The position numbers and the translations under genes were made by a program. Below the pieces are notes generated by a model. That model was not told the origin of the DNA. It worked only from the letters and a program-made list of their open reading frames with translations, and did not search any database. From positions 1 through 64,000 of the forward strand of contig JAJRYE010000106.1 of assembly GCA_024275895.1 (NCBI GenBank): a stretch of 64,000 bases of DNA, read 5' to 3'. This document shows positions 45,052 through 53,891 of the stretch, piece after piece (the stretch's first letter is position 1; every line of letters begins with the position of its first letter). The DNA is from Alphaproteobacteria bacterium (GTDB lineage: Bacteria > Pseudomonadota > Alphaproteobacteria > Rhizobiales > BM303).

Positions 45052-46783
45052 CGATCTTGTTATAGAGCGTTTTGCGTGAAATCCCCAACTCGCGTGCCGT
45101 ATCCGTGCGCCGGAAGCGATTTCGCTTTAAGGCACTGGCGATCCATTCGCGTTCATCAAGATACTCGACGGATTTGGATTTCATGGTTTCCATTGCGGCC
45201 AGAATATCGCTTGCCGATATGGAAGTGCCGGCCAGTTCAACCAGTTTCACCGAAAGCTGTCGCAACTCGGTGATGTTGCCAGGCCAAGTATGCGAGGACA
45301 GCATTCCGATTGCCGAGGCGTCAAGGGAGATTGTTTCCGCGCGCCCGGTTGCGGCCTGATCGATAAACAGGCGCAACAGATCGGGGATATCGCCCTGCCG
45401 GTCGCGCAGGGCGGGCACCAGGACATCATTGCCGGAAAACGAAGCGCATAATTGCGCATCCAGCGAGCCGGACTTCATAAAAGACATCAGTGAATTTCCT
45501 GAAGAACAGATAATCCGGACGTCGGAGGAAATCACCCGCCGTCCATCCATTGGCGAAAAGGCACCCCGCTCCAGATATCTTGCCAGCCGGGTTTGCAGCC
45601 GTTTTGGAAGCCGCGATATCTCCTCGATATACGAAGTCCCGCCATTGAGCTTTTCCAGCAGGTTTGAGACCCTTGAAGTCCCGGATTTGTCGGCTTGCCG
45701 GTCACCGCCAAACAGTCTTATGCCGATCTGGTGCGGGGTCAGATGCGCAAGGGACAATTCGGCATAAGGTTTCTGGCGCCGCGGGCTCATCTTATGCAGC
45801 GCCGCGGCGGCGAAGCCGCGCCCAGATCCGGCTTCACCATAAATCAGGACCGGGCCGTTATGGCCTGAAAAGGCATAAAGTTTTTCAAAGACCTTCATGA
45901 TGGCGATTGAGGTTCCCACAAGACCTGTATTGCCGATTTGCCGTATCCGGTCTTTTTCCTGCCGCAGCAGTTCAAGAGAGAGCAAATCCACCCCCTTGAA
46001 CCCGCGTGTGCTCTCGGAAATGGACGCCTCTGTCGGCAATCGGTCCAGTGTTGATCCGCCGATATAGCCATGCACCGGAACGCTGCTGTAAATATCCGCA
46101 AGATCTTCGGCCGTTTCAATCGGTCCGCCCTCAAGCATAAACCTGACATGCGCGTGGCGGCGGATAATGGCGCGGTAGACATCATCGGCAAGGTAGCGCA
46201 CATCCTCGATGCTGAAACTCGTTTTGGCGCCAAAAGCGCCGCCGACATTCCAGCCGAAATTCAGGCAGATGATATCAACGCCTCTTTCCGCTGCTTCCAT
46301 CGCCTGACGTTTTGTCCGCACATAGGCAAGGGTCTGCATAGCGGCATTTTTCGCCCGCGACAAGAGGTCCAGTTCGGCGCCAAAGCCAATGCCATAACTA
46401 TCAAAATCCCTTTGCAGATCGCCCGGCAGATGGATCGCGGTGGGGAAAATAACAAACCCGGCAAAGCCCTGAATCCGAGCTTCGGCAATCAACTCGTCCC
46501 ATTGCTCCTTTGGGCCATAGACATTTGCGCCAAAAAATACCGGAAGGGCGCATTGTGGAATGATCTCGTTCTTGCCCAGTTTCAGCACGGCGCGGTTGCC
46601 ATCTTCCACCGGCAGGATCGAGGCCATTGAGGGCGCGCCCCTTGCGCGCAGCACACCCGCGTTCAGGGCCAGCAAAAAATCCGCCCCGCCGCGCTCGGCA
46701 GCAATGGCGGCAAGGCCCGAGCCCACGGCGGCGCCAACGGCAAACCGGCTGAATGGCCCGTAGTCTCGTATCTTGCGGCTCAC
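45032..46783 (-). CDS. Transcription regulator: TIM-barrel sensor, degenerate AAA+ domain, Fis-type HTH
   Basis: 583 residues from a GTG at 46783. Residues 1-265 are a PEP-hydrolase-like TIM barrel (GLAAIAAERGGADFLLALNAG, FVIFPTAIHLPG, DIICLNFGW, IGGSTLDRLPTEASI). Residues about 285-520 resemble the AAA+ domain of sigma-54 activators but are degenerate: Walker A reads GEAGSGRG (316-323, Arg for Lys), the Walker B region SYIEEI, and no GAFTGA loop exists. Residues 544-580 are a Fis-type helix-turn-helix (RTDTARELGISRKTLYNKI). It therefore probably binds DNA and senses ligand but does not remodel sigma-54 polymerase. The shared barrel and adjacency make it the likely regulator of the transporter operon. 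Confidence 0.85.
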   Translation of the reverse strand: MSRKIRDYGPFSRFAVGAAVGSGLAAIAAERGGADFLLALNAGVLRARGAPSMASILPVEDGNRAVLKLGKNEIIPQCALPVFFGANVYGPKEQWDELIAEARIQGFAGFVIFPTAIHLPGDLQRDFDSYGIGFGAELDLLSRAKNAAMQTLAYVRTKRQAMEAAERGVDIICLNFGWNVGGAFGAKTSFSIEDVRYLADDVYRAIIRRHAHVRFMLEGGPIETAEDLADIYSSVPVHGYIGGSTLDRLPTEASISESTRGFKGVDLLSLELLRQEKDRIRQIGNTGLVGTSIAIMKVFEKLYAFSGHNGPVLIYGEAGSGRGFAAAALHKMSPRRQKPYAELSLAHLTPHQIGIRLFGGDRQADKSGTSRVSNLLEKLNGGTSYIEEISRLPKRLQTRLARYLERGAFSPMDGRRVISSDVRIICSSGNSLMSFMKSGSLDAQLCASFSGNDVLVPALRDRQGDIPDLLRLFIDQAATGRAETISLDASAIGMLSSHTWPGNITELRQLSVKLVELAGTSISASDILAAMETMKSKSVEYLDEREWIASALKRNRFRRTDTARELGISRKTLYNKIVRYGLG

Positions 46784-46989
46784 AACGGTTCATATCCTCT
46801 TCAATTTTAAAAACGGAAGATAAAGACGCATCCGGCCCGCATGATAAATCAATAATCAATTGATCCCTACAGCTTATTGTCGTATCAGTCCCGGGCATCA
46901 TCCGCCATGTTTACGGGCGCGGTTTTGCCGCCGCTCTCAATCCAGATCAGCCGGGCAGGGTTTGCATCTTTTTACAAGGGAAGCCAAAA

Positions 46990-47205
46990 ATGTTTGAAGA
47001 CGTTGAACTGGACATAACCTGCCCCGGTTGCGGACACAAGAATGTCACCACGCTTCGCAAGCTTAAGGCCCGGCCCGGTTTTGCCTGTTCCAAATGCGAT
47101 GAGATGCTTGAAATCGATATTGAGGAACTGACCGGCGTGGTGAAAAAGGCCGTTGAGGACGCCAGGGCACAGCAGGCAAAGCGTTTGAAGTTCCGCAAAA
47201 ACTGA
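46990..47205 (+). CDS. Small zinc-ribbon protein
   Basis: 71 residues. Two CxxC knuckles (ITCPGCGHKN and ACSKCDEM) 18 residues apart form a zinc ribbon, followed by an acidic helix (IDIEELTGVVKKAVEDA) and a basic tail (AKRLKFRKN). The start has a good upstream AAGGGAAG. Family function not known to me. It converges on the zinc metallopeptidase gene with 6 bases between stops. Confidence 0.72.
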   Translation: MFEDVELDITCPGCGHKNVTTLRKLKARPGFACSKCDEMLEIDIEELTGVVKKAVEDARAQQAKRLKFRKN

Positions 47206-47211
47206 ACGGAA

Positions 47212-48138
47212 TTAAAGCCGCGCCGCACCGAAGGTATCGCACGCCCTGACCCGGCCCGTATCAAGACCGGTTTTAAACCAGCGCATCCGCTGGGCCGAGG
47301 AGCCATGCGTAAACGAATCCGGCACTACATAGCCCTGTGAGCGTTTTTGCAAGGCATCATCGCCAATGGCGCGGGCCGCGTTCAGCGCCTCTTCGATATC
47401 GCCGCGCTCCAGAATATTCTTGGTTTTATCGGCATGATGGGCCCAGATTCCGGCAAAACAATCGGCCTGCAATTCCATGCGCACCTGAAGCGCATTTGCC
47501 TGTCTTTTGCTGGCGTTTTTCTTTGCCCTCTGGACCCGGGCGGAAATGCCCAGCAGGGTTTGTACATGATGGCCCACCTCATGCGCGATCACATAGGCTT
47601 GGGCAAAATCCCCCGGCGCCTTGAATCTGGTGCGCATCTCGCGATAAAAGGCAAGATCGATATAGACCTTGTGATCACCGGGGCAATAAAATGGCCCCAT
47701 CGCCGATTTGGCAAAGCCGCAGGCCGAGCGCACCGCGCCGGAAAACAAGACCAGCCTGGGCTCGTCATAGCGCTTGCCGAGGGATTTGAATAGCGCGTTC
47801 CAGACATCTTCGGTATCGGCCAGAACCACCCCCACCATGGCGCTGAGCTCTTTTTCCTGCCCGCTCTGGCGCACCGGCGCGCGCGGCGGATTTTGCTGCG
47901 TGGCAAAGCCGCCGCCACCGCCGGTCCCCCCCCCTAAAAGCTCAAGCGGGTTGATGCCCAATACATAGCTGACAATCAAGATTATGATCAGCCCGCCAAT
48001 GCCGATACCGCCGCCCCTGACGCGCTTTGAGGCGGGCATTTTGCCGCCGCGGCCGGGAAACGGAAACCGCAAACCACCGCCGCCCGCGCCGCGCCGGTCT
48101 TCTATATTATCGCTTTGCCTGCGTCCTTTCCAGCGCAT
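47212..48138 (-). CDS. YpfJ-family neutral zinc metallopeptidase
   Basis: 308 residues. A basic, Gly-rich cytoplasmic N-terminus, one membrane helix (about 45-62, GIGGLIIILIVSYVLGINPL) and a long C-terminal domain with the zinc motif HEVGHH plus downstream conserved segments (MELQADCFAGIWAHHA and QRMRWFKTGLDTG). The upstream PFYCPGDHKVYIDLAFYREM is typical of the YpfJ family (Pfam zinc_metallopeptidase). Anchored in the inner membrane with the peptidase domain probably outside. Physiological substrate unknown. It starts after a GGGGAGGA site and is followed by 16 bases to pssA upstream on the same strand. Confidence 0.92.
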   Translation of the reverse strand: MRWKGRRQSDNIEDRRGAGGGGLRFPFPGRGGKMPASKRVRGGGIGIGGLIIILIVSYVLGINPLELLGGGTGGGGGFATQQNPPRAPVRQSGQEKELSAMVGVVLADTEDVWNALFKSLGKRYDEPRLVLFSGAVRSACGFAKSAMGPFYCPGDHKVYIDLAFYREMRTRFKAPGDFAQAYVIAHEVGHHVQTLLGISARVQRAKKNASKRQANALQVRMELQADCFAGIWAHHADKTKNILERGDIEEALNAARAIGDDALQKRSQGYVVPDSFTHGSSAQRMRWFKTGLDTGRVRACDTFGAARL

Positions 48139-48153
48139 GCGATCCTCCCCTTT

Positions 48154-48975
48154 TTAAGCCTTTTCCTTGCCGCTCTGGTGCGCGGCCTCAAGCCTGGCGT
48201 AACGCATCATGCCAACGGGTATGGAGGCAAGATAGGCCAGTGAAAGCACCGTCAGGCTCAGCCACGGAAAGCTGAGCAAAACTGCGGCCAGCATGACAAC
48301 CAGAATGAGAATTGGCAAGACCGCATCGCGGCTGACGCGCTGACCGAGCAATTTGCCCGAAAAGGTCGGGATCTGGCTGACAAGCAAAAACGCCATACCG
48401 GCGCAAAAAACGACAATCGGCATCGCCATATAGGGGATATAGGGCACGCCCAGCTTGTGCAGATAAAGCGGCAGCAGCAACACCGCCGCTCCAGCGGGAG
48501 CGGGAACGCCGGTAAAGAAATTCGCCTTCCAAGCCGGTTTATCCGGCTCATCCAGCGCCACATTAAACCGCGCCAGACGCAGCGCCATGCACAGCGCAAA
48601 GGCGAGCACCGCAATCCAGCCGACGGATTTGAGCTCATGCAGCAGCCAGATATACAAAAGCAGGGCCGGCGCCACGCCAAAATTGACGAAATCCACCAGC
48701 GAATCCAGCTCGGCGCCAAAACGTGAGACCCCCTTGAGCATGCGCGCCACCCGTCCATCAAGAGCATCGAGAATACCGGCGAGAATAATCGCCCCGACCG
48801 CAAGCTCATAGCGGCCATCCATAGCCATGCGGATTGATGTCAACCCGCTGCACAGGGCCAGCAGGGTAATCATGTTGGGGATCAGCACATTGACCGGTAC
48901 ACGGGTAAAGCGGCGCTTCTTGCGCTGCTTTGCCTTGTCCGGCGCGGGGGGCTGGAAGATATCCTTGTTCTGCAT
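48154..48975 (-). CDS. pssA: CDP-diacylglycerol-serine O-phosphatidyltransferase
   Basis: 273 residues from the ATG at 48975 (MQNKDIFQPPAPDK); the frame is open further upstream but overlaps psd. Makes phosphatidylserine from CDP-diacylglycerol and serine in the membrane. The CDP-alcohol phosphotransferase motif DGx2ARx8Gx3Dx3D is visible across DALDGRVARMLKGVSRFGAE and LDSLVDF. About seven hydrophobic segments. It starts 7 bases after psd, so the two steps from CDP-diacylglycerol to phosphatidylethanolamine are coupled in one operon. Confidence 0.94.
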   Translation of the reverse strand: MQNKDIFQPPAPDKAKQRKKRRFTRVPVNVLIPNMITLLALCSGLTSIRMAMDGRYELAVGAIILAGILDALDGRVARMLKGVSRFGAELDSLVDFVNFGVAPALLLYIWLLHELKSVGWIAVLAFALCMALRLARFNVALDEPDKPAWKANFFTGVPAPAGAAVLLLPLYLHKLGVPYIPYMAMPIVVFCAGMAFLLVSQIPTFSGKLLGQRVSRDAVLPILILVVMLAAVLLSFPWLSLTVLSLAYLASIPVGMMRYARLEAAHQSGKEKA

Positions 48976-48982
48976 GATCAGA

Positions 48983-49678
48983 TCAACCGGTGCGGGTTTC
49001 GCGCGCCGCCTCCCCGGATTCAAGGTCAGCCAGAACGGTTTCACCGGCAATGGCGCTCTGGCCGACACCAACCTGAACGCTGGCAGAGGGGGGAAGATAA
49101 ACATCAACCCGGCTGCCAAAACGGATCAGCCCGAAACGCTCGCCCGCCTGAAGGACATCGCCGCTTTTGCTCAGCGGCACAATACGCCGCGCAATGAGCC
49201 CCGCAATCTGCACAACGCCGATGCGCAGCCCGTTATCCATTTCAAGCGTCATCAGGCGGCGCTCGTTATCCTCGCTCGCCTTGTCCAGCTCGGCATTGAT
49301 GAACTTGCCCTTGATATAGTGGGTGGCGGTAATTTTGCCCGCCACCGGCGCGCGGTTGATATGGCAGTCAAATACATTCATGAACACTGAAATACGGATG
49401 CATTCATCCCGGTTCAGTTCCAGTTCCGCCGGCGGCGCAACGTGCATGATATGGCTGATATGACCGTCCGCTGGAGAAATAACGAGTTCACCGCCCAGGG
49501 GCGTGACCCTTTCCGGATCGCGGAAAAACAACGCACACCAGATGGTGAGCATAAGGCCAACCCAGCCCAGAGGTTCGGCAAACCAGAAAGCAACGAGCGA
49601 AAGGACGGCAAAAACGGCTATAAAACGATAGCCTTCAGGATGAACCGGGGGAATGGCGTTTAGAATTGATTTTAGCAT
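48983..49678 (-). CDS. psd: Phosphatidylserine decarboxylase (short, archaeal-type)
   Basis: 231 residues. Pyruvoyl enzyme converting phosphatidylserine to phosphatidylethanolamine. An N-terminal hydrophobic pair (about 18-50) anchors it. [10 protein letters not shown] and [17 protein letters not shown] are family marks. The self-cleavage site is Gly-Ser in [11 protein letters not shown] near the C-terminus, where Ser becomes the pyruvoyl group. The short length matches the PSD-A/archaeal-like class found in rhizobia. It starts 35 bases beyond the stop of the ABC exporter upstream and precedes pssA. Confidence 0.94.
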   Translation of the reverse strand: MLKSILNAIPPVHPEGYRFIAVFAVLSLVAFWFAEPLGWVGLMLTIWCALFFRDPERVTPLGGELVISPADGHISHIMHVAPPAELELNRDECIRISVFMNVFDCHINRAPVAGKITATHYIKGKFINAELDKASEDNERRLMTLEMDNGLRIGVVQIAGLIARRIVPLSKSGDVLQAGERFGLIRFGSRVDVYLPPSASVQVGVGQSAIAGETVLADLESGEAARETRTG

Positions 49679-49713
49679 TTACGGCCTTCGCGGGAGAAGA
49701 AGGGAAACTCATG

Positions 49714-51600
49714 CTAACTGCTTACCTCAAGGGGCGCAATTCCGCCAGCCCTTTCACCTGATCCGGTCCGGTTCTTGCGCTGCTGGGCCCATAACCCGGC
49801 GTAAATGCCCCCCGAGGCAATCAGCTCGTCATGGGTTCCGGTTTCCCTGACGCTTCCCTTCTCAAGCACGATGATCGTATCGGCATGCACCACGGTCGAG
49901 AGGCGGTGGGCGATCATCAAGGTGGTGCGGTTTTGCGCTACCTCGTCAAGGGCACTCTGAATGTCTTTTTCCGTTGCCGTGTCAAGGGCGGAGGTGGCTT
50001 CATCAAGCACCAGTATCGGTGGTGATTTCAGGATGGTGCGGGCAATGGCCACGCGCTGTTTCTCACCGCCGGAAAGCTTTAGGCCGCGCTCGCCCACCGG
50101 GGTATCATAACCCTTGGGCAAGGCGGCGATAAAGCCGTGAATCTGGGCCATTTTGGCCGCTTCCACGATATCTTCAAACGAAGCGCCGGGACGGCCATAG
50201 GCGATATTATATCTTATGGTGTCGTTAAAAAGCACCGTATCTTGCGGCACCATGCCGATCGCAGCGCGCAGGGAGCTTTGGGTGACTGCATTGATGTTTT
50301 GCCCGTCTATGCTCACGGCACCATCCGTGACCTCGTAAAACCGGAACAACAGTCGCGACAGGGTTGATTTTCCGGCGCCGCTGGGGCCGACAACCGCGAC
50401 CGTTTTTCCGGCCGGAATCTCAAAACTGACATTTTTCAATATCGGCCGCTCCGCATCATAGGCAAAGGAGACATTATCGAAACTGACTTTGGCGTTGGCA
50501 ACCTTCAGGGGCGGCGCGCCCGGCCTGTCGGTGATCCCGGGCGGTGTTTCGAGCAGCTCGAAGGTATTTTCAATATCCACCAGCGATTGCTTGATATCGC
50601 GGTACACCATGCCGATGAAAAACAGCGGCTGGTACATCTGGATCAGATAGGCATTGACCATGACAAAATCGCCGATGGTCATCTCGCCCTGCATGACCCC
50701 GTAAGCCGACATCGACATGCACAGGCCAAGACCGATGGAATAGATAAAGGACTGCCCCGCATTTAATACCGAGAGCGAGGTATAGGTTTTCACCGCCCCT
50801 TCTTCATAGGCCGCCACGGCGCTGTCAAAACGGCGCGATTCGAGCTCTTCATTGCCGAAATATTTGACGGTTTCATAGTTGAGCAGGGAATCGATGGCGC
50901 GCGAATAGGCCTTTGTATCGGCTTCATTCATCTGCCGTCTTATGCGGGTGCGCCATTCGGTGGCGTAAAAAGTAAAGGCAAGATAAACCGCAATGGTAAC
51001 CGTCATCACCAGCGCATAGGCAAGATGATAATACAGGGCAAGAACAATGAAAACGAGGCCAAGTTCCAGAATCGTCGGGACAATCTGGAATAGGGAAAAG
51101 CGGATAATGGTCTCGACCGCGCGCGCGCCGCGCTCCATCACCCGGCTGAGCGCTCCCGTGCGACGCTCAAGATGGTAGCGCAGGGAAAGGTCATGCAAAT
51201 GCCGGAAGGTTGCCAGCGACAGCTTGCGCACAGCGTTCTGGGTAATTTTGGCAAACAGCCCGCCGCTCAACTGGACAAAGCCGACCATGGCAAAACGCCC
51301 CACGGCATAAGCGGCGATAAAGGCAAAGATCACCCCTGCGCTTAAAACCGCCGTCCGGGCTTGCGGGTTTGCCGCGGCGCTCACGCCGTTAAGCCCGTCA
51401 ATCGCCAGCTTGAAAAGGTAAGGAACCAGAACCGTTGCGCCCTTGGCGGCAAAAAGCGAGATGAGGGCAAGCACCACCCGCCAGCGCAAATCAGGCCGGT
51501 TGTCCGGCCAGATATAACCTAAAAACCGGCGAATGGTCCCCAGATCCCAGTTGCCCGACCCGGCAGCATCAGATTTATCATTTGATTTCAGGCCGCGCAT
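49714..51600 (-). CDS. Atm1-type ABC exporter (half-transporter)
   Basis: 628 residues: an N-terminal six-helix ABC exporter membrane domain (about 40-345) and an ATPase domain (about 375-610). Walker A is GPSGAGKSTLSRLLFRFY, the signature LSGGEKQRVAIAR and Walker B ILVLDEATSALD. The segment SLLNYETVKYFGNEE is characteristic of the Atm1/HMT1 class, mitochondrial Atm1 and bacterial NaAtm1 homologues that export glutathione-linked sulphur or metal species. The stop is TAG (49714-49716), one of only three apparently genuine TAG terminators in the window; the next in-frame stop is 13 codons on. psd and pssA follow on the same strand. Confidence 0.92.
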   Translation of the reverse strand: MRGLKSNDKSDAAGSGNWDLGTIRRFLGYIWPDNRPDLRWRVVLALISLFAAKGATVLVPYLFKLAIDGLNGVSAAANPQARTAVLSAGVIFAFIAAYAVGRFAMVGFVQLSGGLFAKITQNAVRKLSLATFRHLHDLSLRYHLERRTGALSRVMERGARAVETIIRFSLFQIVPTILELGLVFIVLALYYHLAYALVMTVTIAVYLAFTFYATEWRTRIRRQMNEADTKAYSRAIDSLLNYETVKYFGNEELESRRFDSAVAAYEEGAVKTYTSLSVLNAGQSFIYSIGLGLCMSMSAYGVMQGEMTIGDFVMVNAYLIQMYQPLFFIGMVYRDIKQSLVDIENTFELLETPPGITDRPGAPPLKVANAKVSFDNVSFAYDAERPILKNVSFEIPAGKTVAVVGPSGAGKSTLSRLLFRFYEVTDGAVSIDGQNINAVTQSSLRAAIGMVPQDTVLFNDTIRYNIAYGRPGASFEDIVEAAKMAQIHGFIAALPKGYDTPVGERGLKLSGGEKQRVAIARTILKSPPILVLDEATSALDTATEKDIQSALDEVAQNRTTLMIAHRLSTVVHADTIIVLEKGSVRETGTHDELIASGGIYAGLWAQQRKNRTGSGERAGGIAPLEVSS

Positions 51601-51687
51601 ATTCGCCAGAGCTCACAAGTTGCATTCATCCTTTACGGGCAGGTCCCGGACAAGGGTAATTTTACAGAATTTACCGGTAATCCCGCC

Positions 51688-51715
51688 GCAAAAGGCCGGT
51701 GTAATTTCCCGGCCT
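51688..51715 (-). terminator. Probable Rho-independent terminator after the LysM gene
   Basis: Read on the minus strand, arms GGCCGG and CCGGCC around GAAATTACA are followed by TTTTGCGG. It lies about 30 bases after the LysM gene stop and before the ABC exporter start. Confidence 0.6.
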
Positions 51716-51746
51716 CACGGCTTTATCCACTTCGCGGCGGCGCGGC

Positions 51747-53675
51747 TCACTTTCGCAAGGCACTCGCATCCGAGCCCGGAGTGGTAAAAATCTGCCCCGG
51801 GTAAATCAGATCGGGGTCCCTGATCTTGTTTTTATTGGCCTCATAAATGACCGTATATTGAATACCGTGACCATAAAGCGCGCGCGAGATATTCCACAGA
51901 TTATCACCGGGCTGGATAATCACCTCGCCATTGATGCGCGCCTGCTTGACAGCCTCGGGAGCCGCCCGCTCAAAGGGCGCCTCGACCCGGGCGGTGATTT
52001 TGTTGCTGCGGCCGATCTGATCCACCCGCAGCGTATATTGCCCCGGCTGGATATGGGTTCTGGTTTTCAGTTCCCAGTTCCCGTCCGCATTGGTGGTCGC
52101 CGTGCCGATAAAATCATTATTGAGATAGATGCGCAACATGCTGCCCTTTTTGGCTCTGCCGGACAGGATGACCTGGCCATCATCATTATAGTCCACGCTC
52201 CTGAAGCTGAGCGGGATGAGTTCTTCCCTTGCCACCTCCTCCGGTGTCTGAAGCACGCGGCTGGCCTTGCCCGGCTCGGAGACAACGACAAGAGGCTTGG
52301 CCGGTTCGGGCGCTTTGGGTGCTTTATCCCGCGCGGGCGCAGCGGATGCCTCGGGCGCTTTTTTCACCGCTTTTACCACGACCTTTTTATCCGGGGTTTG
52401 TGCCGCCGGTTTTGCCGTTTCGGTACCAGTTGTTTTGGTGGCGGTGTCAGGCACCGGTTTTGCGACGGGTTTTTCAGGTTTCGCCCCGACCGGAACACCG
52501 GCTTCCGGAGCTTGCCTGACCGGCTTTTGCATCACCGCTTCGGCGGTTTTGACGGCGGTTTCAGCCGAGGCCCCGGTGGCCGGTTTTTCAACTGCGGGTT
52601 TGGCCGCAACTCCGGGCTCTGGAGTTTCTTTTACCGGTTTTTGCGCCCCGGCCCCGGTGTCATTTGCGGCTTTTGCAACCGGCTTTTCAGGCTCCGGGCT
52701 GACCGCAATGCTGGTTTGGGGCTTTTGCGCCACAGGCTTTCGCGCCACAGGCTTTTGCGCCACAGGCTTTTGCGTCGCAGGCTTTTGCATCACTGCTTCG
52801 GCGGTTTTGGTTTCGGTTTTATCCACGGGTTTTGCAGCGGGTTTTTCGGCCGGCCGTTTTGCTTCGGCCGTATCCATTGCGGTTTTTACGCCGGTATCTG
52901 TTTTTGCCGCTGGTGATTCGGGTTGTGTATCAGGTTTTTTTACCCCCGCATCAACCGTTTTTGCTGCCGCTGACGCCAGCTTTTTGGCCGCCGGTTTTTC
53001 AACTTCGCTTTTGGCCTTGTCTTCAGGCATGGCGGCCGGAGCCGGTTCGCTTTTGCGGAGCGGCGTTTTGGCTTCGGGCAATTTGGCCTCCGCCATTTTA
53101 CCCGGTGTTTTCTTTATCGCTTCAGGGCGCGAGATGGCAACAATCTGCGATGAAGCCAGTTTTATTGTGTTGTCGGGCGAGCTGGCGGTCAGTTTCAGAC
53201 TGGATGTTCCGGCCGCTACCGGTTTATCGGAAATAATCACCCATTCGCCGCGCGAATTGGCGGTGGCCTCACCGATAATCACGCCCTTTGAGCGCACGAC
53301 AACTTTCCAGCCCGGCGGCGCCCGGCCAGCGATAACGGCGGATCCGTCGGGCTCGATGCGTACAACGTCAAAACTTGGTGTCTCCAGCTCTGGCGCCTTG
53401 GCGGGAGCTGTCTGGATTGCGGTCTTAAGCTTTGCCGCTTCCCGGGGTTCTTCCGGTTTTTTGACAGCTGGAGCGGGTTTTTGCACCGCCGGTGCGGGTT
53501 TTTGCACTGCGGGGGTTTTTGGTTTTGGCGCGGCTGCCACCGGCTTTTTTGCAGCAACCGCATCAGGTTTGGCCGGGGGCGTTTGAGAAGACTGCATGCG
53601 ATCATATGAGTACCAGGCAATGACGGCGGTAAACGCGGCCAGCAATCCGGTAATTCCATACCATACGGCTTTCAT
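51747..53675 (-). CDS. LysM-domain protein with long Pro/Ala/Lys-rich repeat region
   Basis: 642 residues. N-terminal membrane anchor (about 4-24, YGITGLLAAFTAVIAWYSYD). A Pro-Ala-Lys-Val low-complexity zone follows, then an Ig/Big-like domain (about 100-185, SFDVVRIEPDGSAVIAGRAP). A second long low-complexity region (about 190-460) has repeats such as QKPVAQKPVARKPVAQKP. Then comes a second similar beta domain (about 485-565, GQVILSGRAKKGSMLRIYLN) and a C-terminal LysM (about 580-630, VIIQPGDNLWNISRALYGHG). LysM binds peptidoglycan; the elongated middle should span periplasm. Similar proteins are annotated as LysM peptidoglycan-binding proteins in rhizobia. Single gene with its own terminator. 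The opposite strand also shows long open frames that are composition artefacts. Confidence 0.88.
   Translation of the reverse strand: MKAVWYGITGLLAAFTAVIAWYSYDRMQSSQTPPAKPDAVAAKKPVAAAPKPKTPAVQKPAPAVQKPAPAVKKPEEPREAAKLKTAIQTAPAKAPELETPSFDVVRIEPDGSAVIAGRAPPGWKVVVRSKGVIIGEATANSRGEWVIISDKPVAAGTSSLKLTASSPDNTIKLASSQIVAISRPEAIKKTPGKMAEAKLPEAKTPLRKSEPAPAAMPEDKAKSEVEKPAAKKLASAAAKTVDAGVKKPDTQPESPAAKTDTGVKTAMDTAEAKRPAEKPAAKPVDKTETKTAEAVMQKPATQKPVAQKPVARKPVAQKPQTSIAVSPEPEKPVAKAANDTGAGAQKPVKETPEPGVAAKPAVEKPATGASAETAVKTAEAVMQKPVRQAPEAGVPVGAKPEKPVAKPVPDTATKTTGTETAKPAAQTPDKKVVVKAVKKAPEASAAPARDKAPKAPEPAKPLVVVSEPGKASRVLQTPEEVAREELIPLSFRSVDYNDDGQVILSGRAKKGSMLRIYLNNDFIGTATTNADGNWELKTRTHIQPGQYTLRVDQIGRSNKITARVEAPFERAAPEAVKQARINGEVIIQPGDNLWNISRALYGHGIQYTVIYEANKNKIRDPDLIYPGQIFTTPGSDASALRK
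52721..52793 (-). repeat. 15-bp tandem repeat inside the LysM gene
   Basis: Nearly five copies of GCTTTTGCGCCACAG (plus-strand form) at 52721, 52736, 52751, 52766 and 52781 (last partial), with one or a few changes each. They encode the five-residue unit QKPVA and variants. Confidence 0.88.
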
Positions 53676-53891
53676 AAGATCCCCTTCTTCACTTCAAACG
53701 GGTTTGCAGATCAGCAATAAACACCATGCCCGCGGTAACTCGTCTTTATCAACCGGCCTTCTTATAGCAGTAAATTCCCATCAAACCTACCGCGCATATT
53801 GATGCGGCGAAATGTACATGCATTTATGTTTAATGTAAAAGGCGCCGTGGAATAATCAGCGGCAAATACCGGTTGACGCGGAGTAGCCGGG

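Noticed and set aside
45032..46783. A standard sigma-54 activator
   Set aside because: It lacks the GAFTGA loop, and the Walker A lysine is replaced by arginine.
46784..46989. An additional small gene or RNA between the regulator and the zinc-ribbon gene
   Set aside because: No open frame with a ribosome-binding site and no clear RNA fold was seen; it is taken as a divergent promoter region.
52721..52793. CRISPR-like repeat array
   Set aside because: The units are 15 bp, contiguous with no spacers, and lie in frame inside a coding region.
52267..53586. A 439-residue plus-strand open frame opposite the LysM gene
   Set aside because: Its Gly/Phe/Ala-rich text is the antisense of the low-complexity Pro/Ala/Lys repeats; it has no recognisable domain and the minus-strand frame has a signal anchor and a LysM domain.
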